From Candidatus Woesearchaeota archaeon (GTDB lineage: Archaea > Nanobdellota > Nanobdellia > Woesearchaeales > UBA583), in NCBI GenBank assembly GCA_023898345.1, contig CP060218.1:186001-250000 (forward strand): DNA of 64,000 nt, written 5' to 3'. The notes beneath the pieces were generated by a model. That model was not told the origin of the DNA, did no database searches, and saw only the letters and a list, made by a program, of their open reading frames with translations. The position numbers and the translations under genes were made by a program. Positions 10,057 through 17,764 of the stretch are shown one piece after another. Positions within the stretch are counted from its first letter, which is position 1. Every line of letters starts with the position of its first letter.

Positions 10057-10099
10057 AGGTGACTACAAGTTATAAATTTATCTTTTTATGTAGTCACCT
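10057..10099. promoter_or_regulatory. Perfect inverted repeat enclosing the fic TATA box (operator or element end)
   Basis: AGGTGACTACA (10057-10067) and TGTAGTCACCT (10089-10099) form an 11-base perfect inverted repeat with a 21-base spacer. The spacer holds TATAAATTTA (10071-10080), about 25 bases upstream of the fic ATG on the minus strand. A dimeric protein bound here would cover the TATA box and repress fic. The same palindrome recurs beyond the fic stop codon. Confidence 0.75.
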
Positions 10100-10173
10100 T
10101 TAGTAAAACTTGAGTTTCACTCCCACTAATTGAAAGTTCTTGAGAATAAGTTCGACTCCTGCGAATAAACAAA

Positions 10174-10187
10174 GCCCTCCAACCGGG
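10174..10187. repeat. Direct repeat within the tRNA-Glu 3' end (partner of 8987-9000)
   Basis: GCCCTCCAACCGGG, identical to 8987-9000. It covers the discriminator, the 3' acceptor strand and the start of the T stem of tRNA-Glu, so an element inserted here would leave the tRNA gene intact. Confidence 0.6.
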
Positions 10188-10249
10188 ATTCGAACCCAGG
10201 TCGCCGGCTCGAAAGGCCGGCATGATTGGCCGGACTACACCATTGGAGG
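10175..10249 (-). tRNA. tRNA-Glu (anticodon TTC)
   Basis: A 75-base cloverleaf on the minus strand. The acceptor CCTCCAA pairs with TTGGAGG and the discriminator is G. The anticodon stem is CCGGC/GCCGG with loop CTTTCGA, giving anticodon TTC. The T arm is CTGGG-TTCGAAT-CCCGG. CCA is not encoded. The D arm (GTGTAGTCCGGCCAATCAT) is as in archaeal tRNA-Glu. It is transcribed away from the mtaB-like gene from a shared TATA region. Confidence 0.95.
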
Positions 10250-10273
10250 ATAGCTAGAGGCAATGCAAATGTC

Positions 10274-10281
10274 TTTATAAA
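10274..10281. promoter_or_regulatory. Self-complementary TATA box shared by tRNA-Glu and the mtaB-like gene
   Basis: TTTATAAA reads the same on both strands. It lies about 25-30 bases from the tRNA-Glu 5' end (minus) and about 66 bases before the ATG at 10347 (plus), so one TATA sequence may serve both divergent genes. A GTG start at 10287 for the plus-strand gene would fall within the promoter and is therefore rejected. Confidence 0.6.
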
Positions 10282-10346
10282 GCTTAGTGGAAGCACATGC
10301 TTCAAAAAAAAGAGGTTTAAAAGTTCTTTCTTATTGCCTTTACATT

Positions 10347-11690
10347 ATGTCCTTTGTTCACATCAAAACATACGGCTGCTCCTTTAACCAGCTAGACTCA
10401 CAAATTATGGCTGGAAAGCTAGCTGCGAGGGGTTTTCAAATCATCGACGACGACAAAGGTGCTGACCTTATTCTCATAAATTCTTGTACTGTAAAAAATC
10501 TTTCTGAAAGTAAGTTTTTTGGTGACGTCAGGCGCTACAAAGAAGAGGGAAAGAAACTACTTCTTTGCGGCTGCATCACACAGGCTGAAGAGAACTATCT
10601 CCAAAATGAACTCAAAGATATAAGTGTTGTCGGTGTGAATGACCTCGACAAAGTTGCTTTCATTGCGGAACAAACACTCAAAGGGAATCCCATCCAGTTC
10701 ATTTCAAAATTAGGACGAAAAAAAGAGAATGAAGAGCAACGTTTTGAAAAAGAAAGTCTTCGTTTATCCTCGCCAAAAATCAGAACTTCTTCACTTATCG
10801 AAATAATTCCTATAAACGAAGGTTGTCTTAACACTTGTTCTTTTTGTAAAACAAAGCAAGCACGTGGACAATTATTTTCCTATTCTTCGTTAGCAATTAA
10901 AGCCGCAGTACAAAGGGCGCTTGAGTCTGGAGCTAAGGAAATTTATCTTACGTCTCAGGACACGGCTTGCTATGGTTTTGATATTCAAACTTCGTTGCCT
11001 TCACTTCTCAAAGAAATTCTTACTCTTGAGGGAGATTTTCGATTAAGAATTGGAATGGGAAACCCAAATCATTTCAAGAAAATTATTGGTGATATTCTTA
11101 GCATTATGGAAACAGACGACAGAGTCTATCGTTTTTTGCATGTTCCTCTTCAAGCTGGTTCCGACAGAATTTTGGATGAGATGAGACGTATGTACAAACG
11201 AAGAGATTTTGAAGAGATAGTTTTCAAAGCAAAACTTCGTCTGCCAGATATAACTTTTGCAAATGACATTATTGTAGCATACCCGACAGAAACAGAAGAG
11301 GAATTTTTGCAAACTCTCGCAGCTCTTTCAAAAGTGAGAACTAATGTTCTTAATTACTCCAGATTTTGGCTTAGGCCAGGAACACCTGCGCAAAGCATGT
11401 ACAAAGGAGCAGACTTTGTTGACGGGGCAGAATCAAAGCGACGTTCAAAGATGATTCGAGAACATTTTGAAAGAATTGGGCTTGAAAATAATAAAAAATG
11501 GGTAGGCTGGGAAGGAGAGGTTCTTATTTCAGAAAAAGGAAAAGAGGGAACAAACACCTTTGTCGGTAGGAATCTTTACTACAAACCTATTATCCTGAGT
11601 TCAGAAAAAAATGTGGAGCTAGGACAAAAACGCAAAGTGCGCATTGTCGATGCTAGCTGGATGGATTTTCGTGGGGTTGTTCTTGAGTGA
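10347..11690 (+). CDS. tRNA N6-threonylcarbamoyladenosine (t6A37) methylthiotransferase, MtaB/CDKAL1-like
   Basis: 447 residues with the three-domain layout of the methylthiotransferase family. An N-terminal UPF0004 domain carries the cluster-binding cysteines in YGCSFNQLDS, INSCTVK and CGCIT. The radical-SAM core has CLNTCSFC (CxxxCxxC, about residues 159-166). A C-terminal TRAM-like domain follows. The enzyme adds a methylthio group to t6A at position 37 of ANN-decoding tRNAs, using SAM and two 4Fe-4S clusters. The substrate assignment follows the archaeal/eukaryotic e-MtaB subfamily and is inferred. Pcc1 of KEOPS, which makes the t6A precursor, is encoded elsewhere in this window. The ATG at 10347 is chosen from the TATA position. 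Confidence 0.88.
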   Translation: MSFVHIKTYGCSFNQLDSQIMAGKLAARGFQIIDDDKGADLILINSCTVKNLSESKFFGDVRRYKEEGKKLLLCGCITQAEENYLQNELKDISVVGVNDLDKVAFIAEQTLKGNPIQFISKLGRKKENEEQRFEKESLRLSSPKIRTSSLIEIIPINEGCLNTCSFCKTKQARGQLFSYSSLAIKAAVQRALESGAKEIYLTSQDTACYGFDIQTSLPSLLKEILTLEGDFRLRIGMGNPNHFKKIIGDILSIMETDDRVYRFLHVPLQAGSDRILDEMRRMYKRRDFEEIVFKAKLRLPDITFANDIIVAYPTETEEEFLQTLAALSKVRTNVLNYSRFWLRPGTPAQSMYKGADFVDGAESKRRSKMIREHFERIGLENNKKWVGWEGEVLISEKGKEGTNTFVGRNLYYKPIILSSEKNVELGQKRKVRIVDASWMDFRGVVLE

Positions 11691-11762
11691 AAGTAATCGC
11701 GATGAAGGAAGCACACAAATTTATAAATTCTTCTTTTTCAATAATTCTTTAGGCAATAGAGA

Positions 11763-12734
11763 ATGGAAACATATAAAGTCTTTAGGGAATTTTTTCTTAC
11801 TTTTCATTCTTTTGGAAAGTTTTCTGGTTTTTACGCAAAGCTTCTTGCTTTTTTTCTTATTTTTCTTTTGTTTTTTTCAGGGAATTTTTTTACTCTTAGT
11901 GAAGGAGTTTTTCTTACCTCTCTTTCAATTGTTCAAGCTTATCTTTTTGTTAATATTGTTCTTTCTCTTATTCGACTTTTTCTTATTTATGCATATTATA
12001 AAAAAAATAATTTCCCTAGTGATCACATTGATACTTACACAATAGGGATTCAAAATTTGTTTTCTCTTTTTTTAATTGGTATTATGTTTTTTATGGTTCT
12101 TCATATCTTAGGAATTGAAATTAAATCTTTATTTTTGACTGTTAGTATTATAGCTTCAGCAATTGCAGTGACTTTTAAAGAATATATTACGAATATGCTT
12201 AATGGTTTTATTATTATGTTTTCTAATGATTATAAAATTCTTGATTTAATTAAGGTTGGCGAGATTCAAGGAAAGATTGTCAATATTGATTTTCAAAAAG
12301 TTCATATTAGGACCTTAAATGGAAATATGATTTATATTCCAAATGGAACTATTTTTAGCACTACTGTTATTAATCTTTCAAGGATGGCTGGCAATAAAGA
12401 GGTCCCTTTTACTTTTTCTATAGGGTCTGAAGTTTATGCAGAATTTGATGAACTCAAAAAAAAAATTTTAGAGGAGATTTCTGCTTTTAGTGAACAAATT
12501 AAATCTGTTGACTCTGTAAAGATAGTTATTCAGTCAGTTCAAAAAGATGCTGTTACGATCTCTGTACTTGTTCCTGTAAATAGGTATAGCACTCGTTTGG
12601 AATTTTCTTTAAATAATGTCATTAATACTTGTGTGATGAAATTTGCAAGTTCAATAAAGACAAGAGAGAGCTCGCCAAGTAAAAAAAAAGAAAGTTCTCC
12701 TAAGAAGAAGATTTCAAAAGCTCCTCTTTCTTAG
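11763..12734 (+). CDS. mscS: MscS-family small-conductance mechanosensitive channel
   Basis: 323 residues. Three to four hydrophobic helices in the first 130 residues are followed by the pore-lining helix region (SIIASAIAVTFKEYITNMLNG) and the soluble MscS beta-domain (VGEIQGKIVNIDFQKVHIRT, then YIPNGTIFSTTVINLSR). It would act as a tension-gated channel in the cytoplasmic membrane that releases solutes on hypo-osmotic shock. The C-terminus is an unusual lysine/serine-rich tail of about 25 residues. It stands alone between the mtaB-like gene and the oxidoreductase. Confidence 0.9.
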   Translation: METYKVFREFFLTFHSFGKFSGFYAKLLAFFLIFLLFFSGNFFTLSEGVFLTSLSIVQAYLFVNIVLSLIRLFLIYAYYKKNNFPSDHIDTYTIGIQNLFSLFLIGIMFFMVLHILGIEIKSLFLTVSIIASAIAVTFKEYITNMLNGFIIMFSNDYKILDLIKVGEIQGKIVNIDFQKVHIRTLNGNMIYIPNGTIFSTTVINLSRMAGNKEVPFTFSIGSEVYAEFDELKKKILEEISAFSEQIKSVDSVKIVIQSVQKDAVTISVLVPVNRYSTRLEFSLNNVINTCVMKFASSIKTRESSPSKKKESSPKKKISKAPLS

Positions 12735-12793
12735 TAAATTGTCTTTTTTAAGGTACAAGTACTTTTTTTATATCTTCTTTGTGTTTCTAGTTT

Positions 12794-14176
12794 ATGAAAA
12801 AATTTGATCTCATTATTATAGGGGGAGGCGCTGGAGCACCACTTGCTCGTGCAGCAGCAAAGGAAGGTCTGAAAACTGCGATTATTGAAAAAGACAAACT
12901 TGGTGGCACATGTCTGAATAGAGGATGCATTCCTTCAAAAATGCTTATTCATCCGGCGGATGTTGCTTTGGAAATGAAAGAAGCTTCTTCTTATTTTCTA
13001 GAGCCCGTAAAAAAACCAAAAGTCAATTTTGCAAAGTTAGTTTCTTTTATTACCAAGACGACGGATTCAGATTCGGCTAGTATTCACAAAACCTATGAAA
13101 GTAAAAGCATTAAAAATCTTACTTTTTACCACGACAAAGCAAGGTTTGTAAGTGACAAGGTTCTTGAGGTTTCAGGAGAAAAGATCAGTGCTGAGACGAT
13201 TGTGATTGCCGTTGGTTCTAGGCCTTTTATTCCGAATATTGAGGGGCTGGATGGGACTGCGTACATGACGAGCACGCAAGCGCTACGCAGAAAGACTTTG
13301 CCGAAAACTCTTCTTATTATTGGTGGAGGTTACATAGGTGTTGAACTTGGTCATGCTTATGGATCTTTAGGGAGCGAGACTCATTTTCTTGTCCGAGATT
13401 CTCTTCTCTCGCGGGTTGACAAAGAAACACGAGAGGAATTTAGCAGAGTTTTTGCGAAGCATCATAGGGTGCATTTCAAAACAGAGACAAGAAAGGTTTC
13501 CTACGACAAAAAGAAAAAACTGTTTACTGTTGAGTATCTTCAGGATAAAAAGAAGAAGGTTCTTGTGGGGGATGCTTTGCTTGTTGCTGTTGGAACACAA
13601 ATGAGTACGGATGATCTTGGTCTTGAGAACACAAACATAAAGCTGGATTCGCGTGGCGCGGTTGATGTAAATATGTACTTGGAAAGTTCTGTGAAAGGTG
13701 TGTATGCACTTGGTGATTGTGCTGGAAACTACATGTTTCGGCATAGTGCTAATTTTGAAGCGGAGTACTTGATGGACCAACTAGTTTTCAAAAAGAAAAG
13801 AGCTCGTATTTCTTATCCGCCAATTCCCTTTTCTGTTTTTACGTCACCACAAGTTGCAGGAGTTGGAAAAACAGAAGAAGAATTACTCAGTGAAGGAATT
13901 TCTTACATTAAAGGGTTGAACAAATATGAGAATTCAGCTATGGGCATGGCTTTGCGTAGTGATTCTGGATTTGTAAAGGTTCTTTTTGATAGGAAAAGTA
14001 AAAAACTACTTGGGGCTCATATTGTCGGTCCTGAAGCTTCTAATATGATTCATATGCTTATTTTGGCAATGAATATGGGTGCAAAAGTTGATGACTTACA
14101 GGCCATGGTTTATGTCCATCCGGCACTCCCGGAGATTGTACGCAACGCCGTGAACAAGGCTTGGCAGCAATTTTGA
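12794..14176 (+). CDS. FAD/NAD(P)-dependent disulfide oxidoreductase, dihydrolipoyl dehydrogenase/mercuric reductase family
   Basis: 460 residues, the usual length for class I pyridine-nucleotide-disulfide reductases. An N-terminal FAD loop (IIGGGAGAP) is followed by the redox-active disulfide GGTCLNRGCIPSK (CxxxxC, about residues 36-48), a second Rossmann fold for NAD(P) (LLIIGGGYIGVELG, about 176-189), the FAD-binding YALGDCAG, and a dimerisation domain ending HPALPEIV, which holds the catalytic His-Pro...Glu. No lipoyl-dependent dehydrogenase complex genes are in the window, so the substrate may be a small thiol/disulfide rather than lipoamide. Family certain, substrate open. Confidence 0.88.
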   Translation: MKKFDLIIIGGGAGAPLARAAAKEGLKTAIIEKDKLGGTCLNRGCIPSKMLIHPADVALEMKEASSYFLEPVKKPKVNFAKLVSFITKTTDSDSASIHKTYESKSIKNLTFYHDKARFVSDKVLEVSGEKISAETIVIAVGSRPFIPNIEGLDGTAYMTSTQALRRKTLPKTLLIIGGGYIGVELGHAYGSLGSETHFLVRDSLLSRVDKETREEFSRVFAKHHRVHFKTETRKVSYDKKKKLFTVEYLQDKKKKVLVGDALLVAVGTQMSTDDLGLENTNIKLDSRGAVDVNMYLESSVKGVYALGDCAGNYMFRHSANFEAEYLMDQLVFKKKRARISYPPIPFSVFTSPQVAGVGKTEEELLSEGISYIKGLNKYENSAMGMALRSDSGFVKVLFDRKSKKLLGAHIVGPEASNMIHMLILAMNMGAKVDDLQAMVYVHPALPEIVRNAVNKAWQQF

Positions 14177-14251
14177 GTCTAGGGTTTCTTTCTTTTTTTT
14201 GACGGGTAGTTTTTTCGATACTTTTAAATATCTTTTTTTTACAGTAATTTT

Positions 14252-14902
14252 ATGTTCGTAGTTGTTCTTCTCCTTTTGCTTCTGTTTGTAGGGGCTTTTT
14301 TTGTCTTTATTTCTAGTTATTCTTTTCAAATTTTCTTCCATAAATTTTTCACAAAACATACTTTTCTAGAAAGCTTTGTTGCTAGAGTTAAGGGGGAGAT
14401 TATCCCTGCTGGTTTTTTTGCCATCTCCCATAGCATTGTTGAACCAAATGAATATAAAACTCTTTCTCTAAGGCATAAGACAATGTTTTCTTCTTGTTAT
14501 AATATTGTTACTTTCAAAACTCCAGACGCCAAATGGGAGCTCTTCTTTCATCTTGTTCGTGAGGGTTTGGGCTACAATGAAATTCTCACTCTTCGCTGTT
14601 TTCCTCATTCACATAAAATTCGCTCTGAGGGAAATGTTGAAAAAAATTATTCTCGATTGAATATTTTTACTAATAATCGTTATTTGACACAGGTTCTGGA
14701 AACTCAAGAGGCAAGGAATCTTCTTTCGAGTATGATAGAAAATAATTCTGATATTATGCATATCACTCACAACAATATTCATCTTAAAATTTTTATGGAC
14801 AAAAAGACTGGTGGCCCTGAACTACAAAAAATAATGAATATTGTTCGTTCTATGAATCAGCTTAAAACTATGATTTTCAAAGAGGATGTTATTGAATACT
14901 AA
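14252..14902 (+). CDS. Membrane-anchored protein of unknown function
   Basis: 216 residues. The N-terminus is one long hydrophobic segment (about residues 2-24), then a soluble domain of about 190 residues with no motif that I recognise. A TATA-like TTTTAAATAT lies at about 14222-14231, about 25 bases before the ATG. The gene overlaps the end of the convergent rRNA methyltransferase gene by four bases. Function unknown. Confidence 0.7.
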   Translation: MFVVVLLLLLLFVGAFFVFISSYSFQIFFHKFFTKHTFLESFVARVKGEIIPAGFFAISHSIVEPNEYKTLSLRHKTMFSSCYNIVTFKTPDAKWELFFHLVREGLGYNEILTLRCFPHSHKIRSEGNVEKNYSRLNIFTNNRYLTQVLETQEARNLLSSMIENNSDIMHITHNNIHLKIFMDKKTGGPELQKIMNIVRSMNQLKTMIFKEDVIEY

Positions 14903-15801
14903 ACGTAGTTTTTCTTTACAAGTACATACAGCTCAGAGCCCAAAACAAACGGTTCGCAGCTCCATCCATTTTTTTCACAATATTTTACAAACCAGGATCC
15001 TCTGTTTTTTGTCTCAAATTTCTTATGGGCTCCCAAAGAGTTCAGAGCAAAACTTACGACGAGTTTTTTTGCAGGGAGGCGAGAAACAAGGTGTTTGCTC
15101 CAGTGTCTTTGAACGTGTTCGAAACTGTCAAGTGCTTTGAAAAGAAAGACAAGTGAATCAGGATCATTTACTTCTGGAAGAGTAAGACACTCTTCACTCA
15201 TAACATCGACGGCCTTTGTTTTCAGGTTCCACGAAAACTTTGTCGCTGCAGCCTGCAAAAATTCCATGTCGTCTTTGTTCATATCACATGCAAAAACCTT
15301 AAGTTTTTTTCCAAAAATCGTTCTCAATAAGGAGAAAGATAGGGGGTTGAAACCACAGGCAATGTCGACAATGTTGTTGGTCTTTCCACTCCAAAGGAAA
15401 ATCCTCTCATATAGTTCCTCATACACAGCAAACCTTTCCTTTGACGACTTGTGCAAAGTGAGAAGTTCTAAAACCTTGTCCTCTGTTTTACAAGATGCTA
15501 ATAGTTTCTCTTTCTTTGCATGTTTTGGACTAAGAAAGGAAGAATAAACTACTCTTAGTTCGGCGCGTACAAACTTTACCGCTTCCTTTATTGCCTGTTT
15601 TTTCAGGAACTGTTTTTCTGAACTTTCTTTTTCATAGAGTTTGAGACATTCTCTCCAAAGTTTAGGATTCTTTTTTTCAAGTAATGCAATTTTTGAAAGG
15701 ACAAGGGGCTTGGGTAATGCTGCAAATTCTGCCTTTTCAGAAACTAGGCTTTGCAACTTTTGACTCCATAATTCTCTTTTTCTTTCTTCTGTTGTTGTCA
15801 C
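14899..15801 (-). CDS. Homologue of 16S rRNA m7G1405 methyltransferases (FmrO/Arm/Rmt family)
   Basis: 300 residues. The helical N-terminus is followed by KSSKERFAVYEELYERIF (like the STKERL segment of Rmt enzymes), the SAM motif DIACGFNPL (residues about 146-154, close to DIACGLNPL in the family), an acidic CDMN, FLFKALDSFE, VVSFALNSLGAHKK (compare SFPTRSLGG) and the closing LGSELYVLVKK. In bacteria the family methylates N7 of G1405 in the 16S A-site and confers high-level aminoglycoside resistance, in drug producers and on plasmids. Here it is chromosomal in an archaeon, coupled by a GTGA overlap to the preceding gene. The family call rests on ordered motifs recalled from memory; the exact target base is inferred. 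Confidence 0.8.
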   Translation of the reverse strand: MTTTEERKRELWSQKLQSLVSEKAEFAALPKPLVLSKIALLEKKNPKLWRECLKLYEKESSEKQFLKKQAIKEAVKFVRAELRVVYSSFLSPKHAKKEKLLASCKTEDKVLELLTLHKSSKERFAVYEELYERIFLWSGKTNNIVDIACGFNPLSFSLLRTIFGKKLKVFACDMNKDDMEFLQAAATKFSWNLKTKAVDVMSEECLTLPEVNDPDSLVFLFKALDSFEHVQRHWSKHLVSRLPAKKLVVSFALNSLGAHKKFETKNRGSWFVKYCEKNGWSCEPFVLGSELYVLVKKNYV

Positions 15802-16547
15802 TTCTTTTTTCTTAAAAATTTAAAAAATCCTTTTTTTTCTGGTTTTTCCATTTTGGCAATTCTCTCTGGAACAATGCTCTCAGGTGCTTTATCTAGCATT
15901 GCTTTTACTCTTGCTTTTTCTTCTTCTGCGATTTCAACTTCTGGCCACTGAGTTTTTATTCCTAAGTCTTCTGAAGTGGGATTTTGTTCTTTTGGAACTA
16001 GCGCCAAGTTTGTTTTTGGGAGTTCTCGTTTACTCTCTTGGGGGCGGCCAAGATTTTGTAGTTCTTTTTCTTTTGGAACTAGAGTTATTTCTTCTCCTGG
16101 GGCAGTTCCTATTTCTTCAAAACTTTTGAGTTCTCTTAGAAAACCTTGAAGTTCTCTAAACATCTCTTTGAAACTCTTTTGTTTTTTAAAAATAATTTCT
16201 TTTGAAGTAGTTTCTTGTCTATGATATGCGACGAGTGTGAGGGCAATAAACCCTTCAAGTTCTAGTATTGAAAGCTTTGTCTTTTCACAGATCTTTGCTT
16301 TTTCTCTTGCTTTTTCTTGTTGGATGTTTGAACTATGGACAAGTCTTTCTTCAACTTCTGTTTTAAGTTCCAGAAGTTTTTCTCTGAAAGGTTCCAGAAA
16401 GGAAGGGTTTAAACTTGCAGATGTGTTTTGATGTATAGTTTGAGGAATTTGTGCTTTTTCATCTAAAAGTTCGTCGCAGAGACGAAAAAATGTGGGCAGG
16501 TATTGTCTTGTATCAACAACTTCGCTTCTTCCAGAAAAAAATCCCAT
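15798..16547 (-). CDS. Charged, partly coiled-coil protein of unknown function
   Basis: 249 residues, mostly Glu/Lys-rich. A helical, coiled-coil-like middle (about residues 50-140) is followed by a disordered proline/glutamate-rich region and a basic end, FFKFLRKKK. No signal peptide or membrane helix. It is the first gene of a two-gene operon; its TGA overlaps the GTG start of the rRNA methyltransferase gene (GTGA), which implies translational coupling. A TATA-like ATTTAAAT lies near 16570, about 25 bases before the ATG. The function may be tied to the methyltransferase or ribosome, but that is guesswork. Confidence 0.65.
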   Translation of the reverse strand: MGFFSGRSEVVDTRQYLPTFFRLCDELLDEKAQIPQTIHQNTSASLNPSFLEPFREKLLELKTEVEERLVHSSNIQQEKAREKAKICEKTKLSILELEGFIALTLVAYHRQETTSKEIIFKKQKSFKEMFRELQGFLRELKSFEEIGTAPGEEITLVPKEKELQNLGRPQESKRELPKTNLALVPKEQNPTSEDLGIKTQWPEVEIAEEEKARVKAMLDKAPESIVPERIAKMEKPEKKGFFKFLRKKK

Positions 16548-16587
16548 GATTTGTAACTAGAGAAAAAAATAATTTAAATATTTGCTG

Positions 16588-17274
16588 TCACTCATCTAAA
16601 ATTGCTTTTTCGGTCATTTTCATATTCTCGTCAAAGCTGTACATATGCAGGACTCCTGTTTTCATTTCAAACTCCAAAATTTGTTCTGATGTCATATTTT
16701 CAATGTGCATGACCAAAGAACGAAGGGAGTTTCCATGTGCGACAACAAGGACTGTTTTTCCTGCTTTTAGTTCTTTTACAATGTTTTCTTTAAAATATGG
16801 AACACTTCTTGCTGCAGTGTCTTTTAGGCTTTCTCCTTCTGGTGGTGGAACGTCAAAGCTTCGTCGCCAAATCTTTACTTGTTCTTCTCCGAATTGTTCT
16901 CTTGCACTGTCTTTATTCATTCCTTTAAGCTTGCCATAATCGCGCTCATTCAAAGCTTCATTAACATAGACTTTGAGAGTTTCTTCATCTTCTTTGCTTG
17001 CTTTGTACTCCATGTAACGAGAAAGAGAAGGGTCGCGCATAATGGTGTATCCTTTGCAGGGTGTGTTTGCTTCGAGAACTGAAAAAAGCGTCTGTTGTGC
17101 TCGTGTTAGTGTTGAAGTAAATGCAACATCAATTTTCTCGGAGGCAATTTTAAGGCCGGCTTTTTTAGCTTCTGCTTTTCCGTTTTCGCTCAAAGAAATA
17201 TCAACCCATCCTGTAAATCTGTTCTGGAGGTTCCATATGGACTGGCCATGTCTAAGTAAATATAATTTTGCCAT
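16588..17274 (-). CDS. gpmA: 2,3-bisphosphoglycerate-dependent phosphoglycerate mutase
   Basis: 228 residues, the typical length of the cofactor-dependent enzyme. It has the catalytic LRHGQSIWNLQNRFTGW at the N-terminus, the ERDYGKLKGMNK segment near residue 110, PPPEGESL, and the second catalytic His in VVAHGNSLR. It interconverts 3- and 2-phosphoglycerate in glycolysis and gluconeogenesis. The dPGM form is bacterial/eukaryotic in character; many archaea use the unrelated cofactor-independent enzyme, so horizontal origin is likely. A TATA-like CATATAAAG sits at the end of the upstream gene, about 27 bases before the ATG. Confidence 0.95.
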   Translation of the reverse strand: MAKLYLLRHGQSIWNLQNRFTGWVDISLSENGKAEAKKAGLKIASEKIDVAFTSTLTRAQQTLFSVLEANTPCKGYTIMRDPSLSRYMEYKASKEDEETLKVYVNEALNERDYGKLKGMNKDSAREQFGEEQVKIWRRSFDVPPPEGESLKDTAARSVPYFKENIVKELKAGKTVLVVAHGNSLRSLVMHIENMTSEQILEFEMKTGVLHMYSFDENMKMTEKAILDE

Positions 17275-17296
17275 AACTTCAGCGAAGGGGTTCCCT

Positions 17297-17755
17297 TTAT
17301 ATGCCTGTTGGTGTAAAACTAGTTAGGATTGCGAAAAGGAGTAGTCCTGCTGCTGTGTACAAGGCTAGAGCATAAGCTTCTCTGAGGACTAAAAATTTTC
17401 TAAGGGAATTTTCAAAGACTAGGGCAAAGACTGTGAAATATGTAAAAACTAAATATTCTGATTTGAATAGGGAAAAGAAAATGAGGGAAGAACTAAGGAG
17501 GATGATATCATGCAAATGTCGCGCTTCTTCTTTTTTCCAGAGGGCTACGTACAAACTTAGTGGAAAGAGAAAGAGTAGTGTCCATTTTGTAAGTGGGAAA
17601 AGAAAGAAAAATGTTGCAAGATAAACAAAAATTCTAAAAATGTGAGAAAACGTAAGTATTTTTTTTTTAATCTCTTTATGTTCTTCTTGTGTTGCTTTTC
17701 CTAAGAGAAATCCTCCGTAACTTAGAATGTAAGCAGAAAGAAAAAAAAAAAACAT
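17297..17755 (-). CDS. Integral membrane protein of unknown function
   Basis: 152 residues, nearly all in about five hydrophobic segments with short basic connecting loops (KKKILTF, WKKEEARH). No catalytic motif is visible. It follows the DsbA-like gene by 9 bases and is probably cotranscribed with it, so it might assist redox folding, but the sequence gives no proof. Aromatic residues (Phe, Tyr) are frequent. Confidence 0.65.
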   Translation of the reverse strand: MFFFFLSAYILSYGGFLLGKATQEEHKEIKKKILTFSHIFRIFVYLATFFFLFPLTKWTLLFLFPLSLYVALWKKEEARHLHDIILLSSSLIFFSLFKSEYLVFTYFTVFALVFENSLRKFLVLREAYALALYTAAGLLLFAILTSFTPTGI

Positions 17756-17764
17756 TTGTCAAAC

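Noticed and set aside
10151..10163. GTTCGACTCC-like sequence that could be a tRNA T-loop
   Set aside because: No acceptor, D or anticodon arm can be built around it in either direction.
10287..10346. N-terminal extension of the methylthiotransferase from a GTG
   Set aside because: It would start inside the promoter, 6 bases after the TATA box; the family begins at MSFVHIKTYGC.
11644..12045. Hydrophobic 133-codon plus-strand ORF ahead of the MscS channel
   Set aside because: Low-complexity Phe/Leu frame that overlaps both the mtaB-like gene end and mscS in another frame; no start signal.
12794..14176. Calling the oxidoreductase a mercuric reductase
   Set aside because: The N-terminal heavy-metal domain and the C-terminal vicinal cysteines of MerA are absent.
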